DNA from: Opitutus sp.
Lineage (GTDB): Bacteria > Verrucomicrobiota > Verrucomicrobiia > Opitutales > Opitutaceae
Reading direction: 5' to 3'
DNA: 64,000 bases
Assembly (NCBI GenBank): GCA_024707325.1
Contig: JANPZY010000004.1
Location: 1,044,719 to 1,108,718, forward strand
Shown: positions 14,182 to 21,910 of the stretch, in pieces
How positions within the stretch are numbered: the stretch's first letter is position 1
How the letters are laid out: every line of letters starts with the position of its first letter
Notes under the pieces: model-generated
Databases searched by the model: none
Told to the model about the DNA's origin: nothing
Seen by the model: only the letters and a program-made list of their open reading frames with translations
Made by a program: the position numbers and the translations under genes

Positions 14182-14546
14182 TTTTTGCGCAACACATACG
14201 GCGCGAGCTTCGAATCGTCCGCCAGCGCCGGCACAAAGCGGATGACCAGATCGCGATTCTTCTGGATCGTCGCGAACTGCACTTCTTCGGTGCCCGCTTG
14301 GGGCTGGCCGGCACTATCAGGTTCAGAGACCCAGAATAGGGCATCGCCTCGAATCTTGGTGACCACCTCGATGTGAATGTCGCCGTAATCGATCACGCTC
14401 CTCTTCGGATAGAGCTCTAATCGCACGTGGCGGGGCGCATCAGGAGCGCTTTCCCAAATCGCGATCACGGGAGATCGCACCTCGAGCTTCGCACAACCAG
14501 CGAGCAACACTAGCGAAACCAGAATAAGTATCCGTGCGCCGAGCAT
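14091..14546 (-). CDS. Cassette B4: lipoprotein, paralogue of B13, with attC-encoded tail
   Basis: A 151-residue protein with lipobox VSLVLLAGC. The mature domain (VIAIWESAPDAPRHVRLELY, FWVSEPDSAGQPQAG, VIRFVPALADDSKLAPYVL) is about 90% identical to B13. The frame then enters attC 14083-14181 and gives NQALQPTPTAGTS ... VPAAGVADL before stopping at 14091. The attC differs from that of B13, so the two are homologous genes in separately evolved cassettes and not a recent duplication. Probably envelope-anchored; role unknown. Confidence 0.8.
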   Translation of the reverse strand: MLGARILILVSLVLLAGCAKLEVRSPVIAIWESAPDAPRHVRLELYPKRSVIDYGDIHIEVVTKIRGDALFWVSEPDSAGQPQAGTEEVQFATIQKNRDLVIRFVPALADDSKLAPYVLRKKPNQALQPTPTAGTSAAEQPLVPAAGVADL

Positions 14547-14552
14547 CCGTTT

Positions 14553-14650
14553 GCCGAACGTCAAAGATGAGCCACGGCGTCAGACGGCGCGGGCCGTGCT
14601 CCGCACGGAACGTGACGGCTGGCGACGTTGGCTCTGGCGACTGGTTAGGC
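14553..14650 (-). repeat. attC site of cassette B3
   Basis: Left box GCCGAAC (14553-14559), right box GTTAGGC (14644-14650); 98 bp; loop region differs from the common CTTGGCGCG type. Confidence 0.9.
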
Positions 14651-14680
14651 CGTTTTCCATGAAGTCTTGCGACCGTAGAA

Positions 14681-14911
14681 TCACGGCTGCTCTAAAACTG
14701 TCCCGAGCGTCTCAGCGTTCTTCCGCATCTGCTGTCCAAGCTCTTTCCGCTGCTCTGAATGCTTACGCAGCTCCTCTTGAGTCGCAGCGTCGAGATGCGG
14801 AAGCGTAGAAAGATATAAATAGATTGCCGCGACATCGGACAGCGCATCGCCCGCAATACGGGTCAATTCCTTGTTGGACGTAAGTAAAAACCGTTCGGTC
14901 TTGGTAAGCAT
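14681..14911 (-). CDS. Cassette B3: small helical protein
   Basis: A 76-residue, mostly helical product (MLTKTERFLLTSNKEL ... HLDAATQEELRKHSEQRKEL) with a heptad-like C-terminal half, possibly a coiled coil. A GAGG Shine-Dalgarno-like motif precedes ATG 14909-14911. The 70-base leader between core and start is unusually long for this array and AT-rich. No known family. Confidence 0.65.
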   Translation of the reverse strand: MLTKTERFLLTSNKELTRIAGDALSDVAAIYLYLSTLPHLDAATQEELRKHSEQRKELGQQMRKNAETLGTVLEQP

Positions 14912-14981
14912 AGAACCTCTTTTTTTGATTTATGAACACTGACAAACTCGAAAATTCAAGCGGCGCAGTCGCGCCAGCTTT

Positions 14982-15080
14982 GCCTAACGTCAAAGATCAG
15001 CCACGGAGGTAGATGGCGCGGCTCGTGCGTAAGCACGAGACGTGACAGCTACCGGAGTTGGCTGCATCGCTTTGTTAGCC
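14982..15080 (-). repeat. attC site of cassette B2
   Basis: Left box GCCTAAC (14982-14988), right box GTTAGCC (15074-15080). The gene's stop codon overlaps the right box. Confidence 0.9.
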
Positions 15081-15758
15081 GCTTTCTCTTTCTGCTTCCT
15101 CAGCAAATTCCCTGCGCAATCGTGCAATACTGCCTGCTAAATCTCTTACCGCATCGTCAAATGTTCGAGCCACTCGGCCGTTAACTTTTGCCACGGTATC
15201 GTCAGATAACTGTAAGCCGAGCGTCTTTAAGGAAACCTGCGCAAACTTATCAAAAAAATCCTGCCTTACCTCAGCTTCGTTCGGAAGGCTGTCCGGTCGC
15301 CAGATTCCCTTGCATGCATAAAGCGATAGCCAGCCTACATGCTTTACCTGTTCTGGGGGCAAGCTTGGAGAGACTGGGTTCGATCCTGCTTGCCGTGTTG
15401 GTTCCGTAATCTCTTTTGTCCACTCCAATGAACGCATCACATACGATGCAAAAAGATGCTCGGAGACAATCAGAGTATCAATGTCACTTTCGGGGGAATA
15501 TACTTTTTCTATATCCCGCCCCTTGAGACTGCGTCCCGACATGGCGCTGCCGACAATAAATACACTTGTGGGGTCCACTTTAAATGCATCGCCGATGGTT
15601 TTTCTAAATAGGGCATATTTTAAGGGTTCCGATCTGAATACATACGGAACATGTGCGAGCAATAGCTTGTGAGCTATCGCTTCTGGAGAGAATTGCTCGA
15701 CAAGTTTACGCCACTCATCGGCTGTTGGGTAGGGGGTTGCTAGTAGGCTTGATGGCAT
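15075..15758 (-). CDS. Cassette B2: nucleotidyltransferase-fold protein
   Basis: A 227-residue product with the polymerase-beta-like signature split over residues about 65-95: VFIVGSAMSGRSLKG, then SPESDIDTLIV, where GS and the two Asp of SDID would bind the nucleotide and metal. The N-terminal 60 residues and the C-terminal helices (VARTFDDAVRDLAGSIARLR) are unassigned. Such proteins include toxin-antitoxin MNT enzymes and defence-associated NTases; none can be chosen from sequence alone. ATG 15756-15758 lies 15 bases from the core; the open frame upstream merely reads the attC. Confidence 0.75.
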   Translation of the reverse strand: MPSSLLATPYPTADEWRKLVEQFSPEAIAHKLLLAHVPYVFRSEPLKYALFRKTIGDAFKVDPTSVFIVGSAMSGRSLKGRDIEKVYSPESDIDTLIVSEHLFASYVMRSLEWTKEITEPTRQAGSNPVSPSLPPEQVKHVGWLSLYACKGIWRPDSLPNEAEVRQDFFDKFAQVSLKTLGLQLSDDTVAKVNGRVARTFDDAVRDLAGSIARLRREFAEEAERESG

Positions 15759-15772
15759 GTTGTTTTCTTTTT

Positions 15773-15871
15773 GGCTAACGTCAAAGATCAGCCACACGTG
15801 TGCTTGGCGCGGGCCGTGCGTCAGCACGGAACGTGACAAGCATACGTGTTGGCTGTAGCGCCTGGTTGGGC
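15773..15871 (-). repeat. attC site of cassette B1
   Basis: Left box GGCTAAC (15773-15779), right box GTTGGGC (15865-15871), matching GCCCAAC at 16349-16355, the start of cassette B1. Confidence 0.92.
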
Positions 15872-15875
15872 CGCT

Positions 15876-16340
15876 TCATTTCGATGCACTCTTCGCGTTC
15901 GCTAAGCGAATACGCGCCTTCAGTTCGGATGTGAAAGTATCAAACGCAGCCGCGCCACTCCCGCGACTGGCGACACCGAAAAGCGGAACTTCGTCGTGAC
16001 TCTTAAAGAGCAGGACGCGCATTCGTCCACCAAGGACAAAACCGACGACCATCGCCGCCAAACCTGCAACAAGGATCGCGTAGAAGCCGACTGGCGATTT
16101 CTCATAGATCGCGGTGCCGCCAATTACGCCGATCATAAATATCGCGAGGCCTGGCATGCCGACGAGAGCGCTATTCGTGTCGTCCTTCAACCGATGCTCA
16201 TCCGGTTCCGGCTTCACCCGATTCAAGCTAAACTCCTGCCGAAACGAACTCCCGAGCCACTTCTTCCCTTCGATAACGAGCGCATTGTCGCTAAGCGTGT
16301 AGGTCCTTCGAAAACCCGGCTTCTTGTCGATGTAGATCAT
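15876..16340 (-). CDS. Cassette B1: two-helix membrane protein, first cassette after attI-like copy 2
   Basis: A 154-residue product with a strand-rich N-terminus (RRTYTLSDNALVIEGKKW), two adjacent membrane helices (ALVGMPGLAIFMIGVIGGT and FYAILVAGLAAMVVGFVLG) and a cytosolic-looking C-terminal domain (FDTFTSELKARIRLANAK). ATG lies 8 bases from the GTTGGGC core. Being first, it would be the most recently captured cassette and the one best placed for expression if the attI-like segment carries a promoter. Function unknown. Confidence 0.75.
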   Translation of the reverse strand: MIYIDKKPGFRRTYTLSDNALVIEGKKWLGSSFRQEFSLNRVKPEPDEHRLKDDTNSALVGMPGLAIFMIGVIGGTAIYEKSPVGFYAILVAGLAAMVVGFVLGGRMRVLLFKSHDEVPLFGVASRGSGAAAFDTFTSELKARIRLANAKSASK

Positions 16341-16348
16341 CGTATTTT

Positions 16349-16814
16349 GCCCAACAGTGTAATTAGCCTCAACTCAGTTGATGTTGACCCGAACGACCGG
16401 AGGCGAGGTCGATCGAGTTTCGGCTGACGCAAGCAACCTTATGGTAAAGGGCTACGGCTTCGCAGGGGGCAACCCTTGCGCTGTGCATGGTCCGGCTAAA
16501 GCGCAACTCGCGGGGACTTGGGGTTGAGGTTGTAACACGTGTCATACCGAGTCATAAGCCCCTTCTAAAGTGCGTCTTTTGCGATCACTCTGCCGGGTGC
16601 CTTGCGCTGATGCCATAGTCGCTGTTCGTGAGGTGAGGGGGAAACCAAGCGACGCGATGTTGCCGCGCGACAGCATGCGCGCCAAGGCGACATTTCAGGA
16701 AAAAGTCCCGGGTTTGCAGGCGGGACGGTGCGCTTACGGACGCGGTGAGGGCATCGCGGCTCCAGAGAACATGGTCCTCCTCTCTCCCATCGTTCCCGTC
16801 TCGAGAATTCGGCG
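16349..16814 (-). other. attI-like site, copy 2 (core GTTGGGC plus 462-bp conserved segment)
   Basis: The same conserved sequence as 5619-6080, here joined to TTGGGC of cassette B1. Only seven substitutions separate the copies and all lie in the 170 bases nearest the core; the outer 290 bases are identical. It continues on the right into sequence absent from copy 1. In an ordinary integron intI would follow here, but 16815-16970 holds only a terminator and the GH43 operon end. ORFs inside it (for example 16570-16839) resemble no recombinase. Confidence 0.75.
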
Positions 16815-16970
16815 CACGAACGGGAGAGCACGAGCATGATTACGAGCAGGAGCACGACGAGGATCCACTACACGCAGGGCGGATGACGTCAGAAAGCCCG
16901 GCGGGGGACGCCGGGCTTCACCTCTTCGCAAAGCTCCGTCTTCTTCGCGTCTTTGCGTTCCGGATCTACC
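16815..16970. other. Array right flank, no gene seen
   Basis: A short stretch between attI-like copy 2 and the GH43 stop codon. It contains the hairpin described next and a motif (CGCAAAGCTCCGTCTTCTTCGC) of the low-information kind often repeated in such genomes; its first 20 bases only are considered diagnostic here. No trace of an integrase gene. Confidence 0.5.
16894..16918 (-). terminator. Hairpin terminator of the GH51-GH97-hydrolase-GH43 operon
   Basis: AAGCCCGGCG (16894-16903) and CGCCGGGCTT (16909-16918) form a perfect 10-bp stem with a GGGGA loop, 53 bases past the GH43 stop. It also separates the operon from the attI-like segment. Confidence 0.75.
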
Positions 16971-19076
16971 TCACTCCCCGACTTCGGACCACACGAGCAC
17001 GGTGCCGCTCTTGCGGTTCGAGGTCGTGCCGGGCCAGTCGGCGCCGTAGGGTTCGCCGCTCGTCGGATCGATGCCGACGAAGCGCTGCGTTTTCAGCGAG
17101 AGCAGCATGCACTGGCGATCGCGAAGCATGTCCTGCCAGAGGAAGAGACTGCCTTCGCCCTCCTGCTTCATCAGACGCACGTCGGACGAAAGACCGGCAC
17201 CGACGACCGTCAAAAATCCGCTGCCGTCCATCGCCTCGAGCGCGACGCGGCCCTGACCGCGATCGTGCACCTTGAAGCGCACGCGAGGACCGCTCGCTTC
17301 CGGCGAGTTCAACGAAGTCGAGTGCAACATGCCGTGCGGATTGGCCCACAGCAGCGAGCCGTTGGCGAAGTTGGAAAACGTCACGACCTTCCCGAGCGGA
17401 AGATTGGGCGTGCGATCGGCGAGCGGCTCGTCGACTTGGAAGCTCAGGAAATCCGCGTGGCCGCCTTCGCGTCCGGCGGTGTTGAACGCGAAGAGACCGA
17501 GGCGTGTGCCCTGAAACGTCTTCAACTGATACGGCAGGCGAATCTCGCCGCCGATGGCGGAGAAGTTTTTGCCGTCGGTGCTGTAGCTGAGGTGCGCGAA
17601 ATCCTCGTCGTAATCACCGGTGGCGCGGAGCCACACGCGCGGGCCGGGGAGCGCGCGCTCGATGGTTTCGTTTTTCAACTGATCGTAGTAGCGAAGCGTC
17701 AGGCCTGACGACGTGCGCACGACACCGAGCGTGGCGAACGGCATGTTCACGAGCGCGAGGCCCGCGTAGTCGCCGTCTTGCAGTCCGGAAGCGTCCAACT
17801 CGGCCGTGACGATGGAAACGGGACCGATCGCGCGCTGCGTGAGCGTGTTCTTCGCCCAGAGCAGCTGGCTCGCGGGCAGCGTGTGAAGACGCAGCGCGCC
17901 CGGCTTCTCGGTGAGCGACCATTTCGCGTCCACCGGATTGTGGTTCCACTGCCAGACCGGCTTGAGCGTTTTTCCGGAAAAATCGTCGCTGCGCTCGTAG
18001 GGCGCGTGCGGCTCGACCTGCGCGGCGACGCCGGGCTTGAACCACGTGCGCGGCGTGCGGCCGAGATTTTGCGGGAGACCGTAGTAGGGCCAACCATCGA
18101 CCCACGTGACCGGCGAGAGCGTCGTCGTGCGGCCGACGGAACGGAAATCCATCATCGAAAAACCCCACCACTCGCCATTGGGCAGATCGACGATGCCGCC
18201 CTGGTGAATCGGCATCGCGGCGAGTTCGTTACCGCCGGGTTCGGAGAGTTCGAACGTGTCGCCGGGTTCGGGCACCGGCCGACTGAGACCGACGTTGCGC
18301 ACCATCCACCCGCGCTGCGTGCCGAGGGTTTCCTTGCCCGCAATCACGACGGTTTCGTAGGGGCCGTCGATGTGATCGGCGCGCGCGGCCTGCATGCGGC
18401 CGGTCGGCGCGTAGTTCGCGCTGAGGATGTAGTATTTGCCGTCGATCTTGTAGATGTGATGCCCCTCACCCATCGCGTTGCCGCGGGGAATGATGACGCG
18501 ATCGGTGCCCTCGATCAGACCGCTCAGGTCAGGATACAACTCCACGAGGTGAACTTCGTCGTATCCATGAACCGCATACACGCGGCCATCATCGTCGAAG
18601 AGCACCGACAGATCGTGGATCATGCCCTTGAAAGGGCGATGCTCCCACGGGCCGGCCGGATCGGTCGCCACGAAGACCTGAAGGCCGCGGCGGTTGACGT
18701 TGCTGAAGAGGTAGAACTTGCCGTCGTGATAACGGATGCAGGGCGCCCAGATACCCTGCCCGTAGGCTTCCTGTCCCTTCTCGAGATCGAACTCGGGGCC
18801 CAGCTCGAGCCGCGGTGTGGCGTAGCTGAGAAACCGCCAGTTCACCAAATCCTTCGAGTGCAGCACGACCACGCCGGGCATCGAGTGCATCGTGGTGCCC
18901 GCGAGGTAGAAGTCTTCGCCGACGCGAATCAAATCAGGATCGGAAAACTCGTCGTAGAAGAGCGGATTGGTGAACGTGCCGTTGCCGTTGTCAGCGGTCC
19001 ACGACTTCGACTGCGCAAACGCAGCCGGAGTCGCGAACATCACCGCACCGAGGAGAAGTGAGGACAGGAAGCGCAT
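16971..19076 (-). CDS. Glycoside hydrolase family 43 (beta-xylosidase / arabinofuranosidase type), exported
   Basis: A 701-residue protein with signal peptide (SSLLLGAVMFATPAAFAQ). The five-bladed GH43 propeller occupies residues about 30-330: catalytic base Asp in DEFSDPDLIRVGEDFYL, the pKa-modulating Asp in HDLSVLFDDDGRVYAV, and the acid Glu in GNAMGEGHHIYKIDG. A C-terminal concanavalin-like domain (about 355-545) and a beta-trefoil-like tail (SNFANGSLLWANPHG) follow, a common GH43 architecture. ATG 19074-19076 is preferred to an in-frame TTG nine bases upstream. Last gene of a minus-strand operon, 11 bases from the hydrolase. Substrate probably xylan or arabinoxylan side chains. Confidence 0.9.
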   Translation of the reverse strand: MRFLSSLLLGAVMFATPAAFAQSKSWTADNGNGTFTNPLFYDEFSDPDLIRVGEDFYLAGTTMHSMPGVVVLHSKDLVNWRFLSYATPRLELGPEFDLEKGQEAYGQGIWAPCIRYHDGKFYLFSNVNRRGLQVFVATDPAGPWEHRPFKGMIHDLSVLFDDDGRVYAVHGYDEVHLVELYPDLSGLIEGTDRVIIPRGNAMGEGHHIYKIDGKYYILSANYAPTGRMQAARADHIDGPYETVVIAGKETLGTQRGWMVRNVGLSRPVPEPGDTFELSEPGGNELAAMPIHQGGIVDLPNGEWWGFSMMDFRSVGRTTTLSPVTWVDGWPYYGLPQNLGRTPRTWFKPGVAAQVEPHAPYERSDDFSGKTLKPVWQWNHNPVDAKWSLTEKPGALRLHTLPASQLLWAKNTLTQRAIGPVSIVTAELDASGLQDGDYAGLALVNMPFATLGVVRTSSGLTLRYYDQLKNETIERALPGPRVWLRATGDYDEDFAHLSYSTDGKNFSAIGGEIRLPYQLKTFQGTRLGLFAFNTAGREGGHADFLSFQVDEPLADRTPNLPLGKVVTFSNFANGSLLWANPHGMLHSTSLNSPEASGPRVRFKVHDRGQGRVALEAMDGSGFLTVVGAGLSSDVRLMKQEGEGSLFLWQDMLRDRQCMLLSLKTQRFVGIDPTSGEPYGADWPGTTSNRKSGTVLVWSEVGE

Positions 19077-19087
19077 GTCGGACAAAC

Positions 19088-19873
19088 TCAGGGAGCGACG
19101 GCCTTGTTGCGGTCGTTCACCGAGTCAGCGATGAGCGACGCGACGCCGCGCGGATCTTCCTGCTGGGCCACGTGGCCGCCGGGGAAGGTGCGGATCGTCC
19201 AACCGCGCGAGGCGGCGCGCTGCCAGCCCTTGTCATTCTTCGCGCGCTCCTCGACCGACTGATCTTTCGGCACGAAAGCGACATAGGTGGCGTTGAGCGC
19301 CTTGGCGGCGGGATTCTTGTAGGTGACCGGCGAGTTGAAGCACTTGATCGAGTGTTTGACGCTGTGCGGCGGCTTGTCGCCGGGCTTCACCCACGGCACC
19401 TGCATGAAGCCATCGGCGAAGCGCGGGCCCTCGCCACCGCCACCGCCGAAGAGATCCCAGATCGACTGGCCGTCGTCCGGCACGGCGGCGTCGAGGAAGA
19501 CGACGTGTTTGATACGGTCGGCGACGCGATCCATCACACCCGTGATCACCATGCCGCCGTAGCTGTGGCCGGTGAGCACGATGTCGTGCAGATCCTCGAA
19601 GAGGATCGTGTTCACGACGTCGTTGATGTGGGTCTGCAGGTCATAGCCGGTTTCGCTAAGATGCATGCGCTCGCCGAGACCGGTGAGCGTGACGCGATAG
19701 ACCGTGTGGCCGTCGGCCTGCAGGAACTCCGCGGTGCGCTTCCACTCCCAGCCACCGGCGGTGGCGCCGTGAACCATCACGAAGGTTTCCTTTTTCGCGG
19801 CCTGCGCGACAGCGGTGAGAGCCAGCGTGCCGAGCACGCAGGCGGAGATGAGACGAAGCAGACGATGTTTCAT
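19088..19873 (-). CDS. Exported alpha/beta hydrolase (esterase)
   Basis: A 261-residue protein with a signal peptide (LISACVLGTLALTAVAQA). The fold is clear: oxyanion region FVMVHGATAGGWEWK, nucleophile elbow TGHSYGG, and catalytic His in FPGGHVAQQ. The HGATAGGWEWKRTAEFL and TGLGERMHL motifs place it near the plant methyl-esterase / hydroxynitrile-lyase-like group. A glycine-rich insertion (DLFGGGGGEGP) lies in the cap. Its position between GH97 and GH43 suggests removal of ester substituents from plant polysaccharide, but this is an inference from context. Confidence 0.88.
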   Translation of the reverse strand: MKHRLLRLISACVLGTLALTAVAQAAKKETFVMVHGATAGGWEWKRTAEFLQADGHTVYRVTLTGLGERMHLSETGYDLQTHINDVVNTILFEDLHDIVLTGHSYGGMVITGVMDRVADRIKHVVFLDAAVPDDGQSIWDLFGGGGGEGPRFADGFMQVPWVKPGDKPPHSVKHSIKCFNSPVTYKNPAAKALNATYVAFVPKDQSVEERAKNDKGWQRAASRGWTIRTFPGGHVAQQEDPRGVASLIADSVNDRNKAVAP

Positions 19874-19910
19874 GTTGTTGGGGGAACGGTTTGGGTTGGA
19901 GAGGTAAATT

Positions 19911-21882
19911 TCACTCGAAGAGCACCGCGCCGCCGCCGACTTCGAGCGGAAGCGTGAGATCGCCGGACGCGCCGACCTTGATCGTGCGAAGCGCCGCGCG
20001 CTGGCCGGGGGCGTCCTGAATCCACTGCAGCGTGCGGCCGGCGAGGAACGGGAGTTTCAGCGCGAGTTCCTTGGGCTGCTGCTCGCCGTTGGTGGCGGCG
20101 ACATACCAGCGGTCACCGTGGCGACGTGCGAGGGCGACATCGCGTCCGGGATAACCGGCGAGGTAGCGCGTCTCGTCCCAGGCGACAGGGACCTTCTTGA
20201 GGAAATCGATCACGAAGTCCGGCTGCTCGGTAAGGTTGTTCGGCGTGAGACCGACATGCTGCAGCGGCGAGTGGTAGAGCACCATCGTCGCGAGCTGAAA
20301 CGCATCGGTCGTGCGGCGCTGGTTACCCTTCCCTTCCTCCTTGTGGAAGGTGCGGTTGAGCACGAGCGGACCGTAGTCCATCGCGGCAACTGGATTGCGC
20401 ACGAACGGCATGATCGTGCTCAGGCGCGCTTCGCCATCGGCGAAACCTTGCGAGAAGATGAGGTTCTCGGAGGCGGTGACGGCCTCGCTTGTCATGTGAT
20501 TTGGATACATGCGCTCCCAACCGCGCGGCAGCGTGGCGCCGTGGAAGTTGAGCATGAGGCCATACGTGTCGCCGTCGGTGAGGATATCCTCGTAGAGCTT
20601 CATCGTGACCTGTTTGTCGCCGCCGAAGAAATCGACCTTCAGGCCCTTCACGCCGATCGACTGGAGCCACGCCATCTCGCGGCGGCGGGCGGGCGCGTTG
20701 TCCATGATGTTGCGCGGGCCCTGCGGCGCGTCGTTCCACACGCCGTTGGAATTATACCAGAGGAGCACGTTGACGTTTTTTCGACGCAGCGTAGGCGACC
20801 AGCTCGGCGAGTTTTTCGCGGCCGAGGTTCGTGTCCCAGAGTGCGTCCACGAGGATGTATTCGTAGCCCATCGTGGAGGCCAGATCGATGAACGTGCGCT
20901 GATCCGCCTCGTTCATGCTGGCGTCCTGCCAGACGAGCCAGCTCCAGGTCGAGCGACCGGGCACGTAGGTGTGCGAGGCGTCGTAGAGCGGTTTCACCAC
21001 GTCGGTGGCGACGGTGGTCTCGACGATCGGCGCGAGCGTTTCGCCCACGGTGATCGTGCGCCACGGCGTGAGCAGCGGCAGCGGAGCGTGCACGGTGGTT
21101 TCGCCAAGGCCGCCGTTTTCACCCGGCTCGGGAAACGCGATCGAATACACGCCGTCGGCCGTCGGATCACTGAGTCGCGTGCCGGCGTAGCGGCTCGACG
21201 TGCCTGTTTCGGAAACGAGCAACCAACCATCATTGGCGACGCGGAAGAGCGCGGGAAACGTGAAGCCGAGTCCGGTTGGCGATTTCTTGCTGACCGGTTC
21301 GTCGAGGAAGTAGCCCTCCTCGTAGCTGGGCTTCGACGCCATCCAGCCGTCGCCGGGCTTGGCCTGCCAGGTGACGAACGCGGTGGCGGCGTCCGGCAGA
21401 TTGAAGCCCGTGCGCTCGCCCTGAATCACGATGCGCTGATGCGGCTCCTTGCCGACAAGGCGATAGGCAAACGCGACGTCGCGATCGCTCACGCGGAAGA
21501 TCACCTCCAGCGTGTGGCCCTCGCCCGTCGTGAAACGCGCGGTGAGTTCGTTGGCGCGATAATCGACCTCGCGCACCTTGCCATGCGGGAGCGTGTAGCG
21601 CTCGCTGAGCGAGGTCGTCTTGTGTCCCGCGGCCTGCAGGCCAGAGGAAAAACTGCCGAGGCTCGTTTCGAGTCCGAGCGGCGACGGTTCGAGCATCGTG
21701 CGACCCGCGCGTGAGACGCGATACGAGAGCGCACCGTCGTCGAGCGACAGCTTGACGGCAATCTGACCGTCAGGGCTGGTCACCTCCTGCGCACGCACGA
21801 CGGCGGAGCCGAGCGCCAGCGAAGCAACGATGGAAAACAAGCCGGCCAGACGAAGGCCGGGAGAACGGAGGCTAGGCATCAT
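19911..21882 (-). pseudogene. Glycoside hydrolase family 97, interrupted by a one-base frameshift at a T6/A6 run
   Basis: Signal peptide, GH97 N-terminal beta-sandwich (EVTSPDGQIAVKLSLDDGAL) and the start of the barrel (RSTWSWLVWQDASMNEADQ, MGYEYILVDALWDTNLG) are in one frame. At six T (20776-20781) the frame breaks and the barrel resumes as NVNVLLWYNSNGVWNDAPQG and GVKGLKVDFFGGDKQVTMKL to the C-terminal sheet. Removing one base restores about 655 residues. The Asp in GLKVDFF occupies the nucleophile position of retaining GH97 alpha-galactosidase-type enzymes. Given the homopolymer and intact remainder, a consensus error is likelier than true loss. Confidence 0.85.
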
Positions 21883-21910
21883 AAAACAGGTAGCGCGAAT
21901 CCGCCCGCAC

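Larger units (their letters stand above)
1618..16355 (-). mobile_element. Chromosomal integron gene-cassette array (two sub-arrays, 24 attC sites)
   Basis: Recurrent imperfect palindromes of 61-117 bp bounded by 7-bp boxes of the GTTRRRY/RYYYAAC type alternate with single small minus-strand genes. Each site has inner boxes of the AGCCACG / CGTTGGCT type, in which the right-hand copy carries one extra base; this asymmetry is what gives attC sites polarity, and it has the same sense throughout. Genes and sites give one direction: transcription and cassette order run from 16355 towards 1618. The array is interrupted at 5622-7510 by an attI-like copy, an IS3 element and an IS110 remnant. Confidence 0.93.

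Noticed and set aside
1618..16355. CRISPR array
   Set aside because: Repeats are 61-117 bp imperfect palindromes at irregular spacing of 300-750 bp with genes between them; no 24-40 bp direct repeats with uniform spacers.
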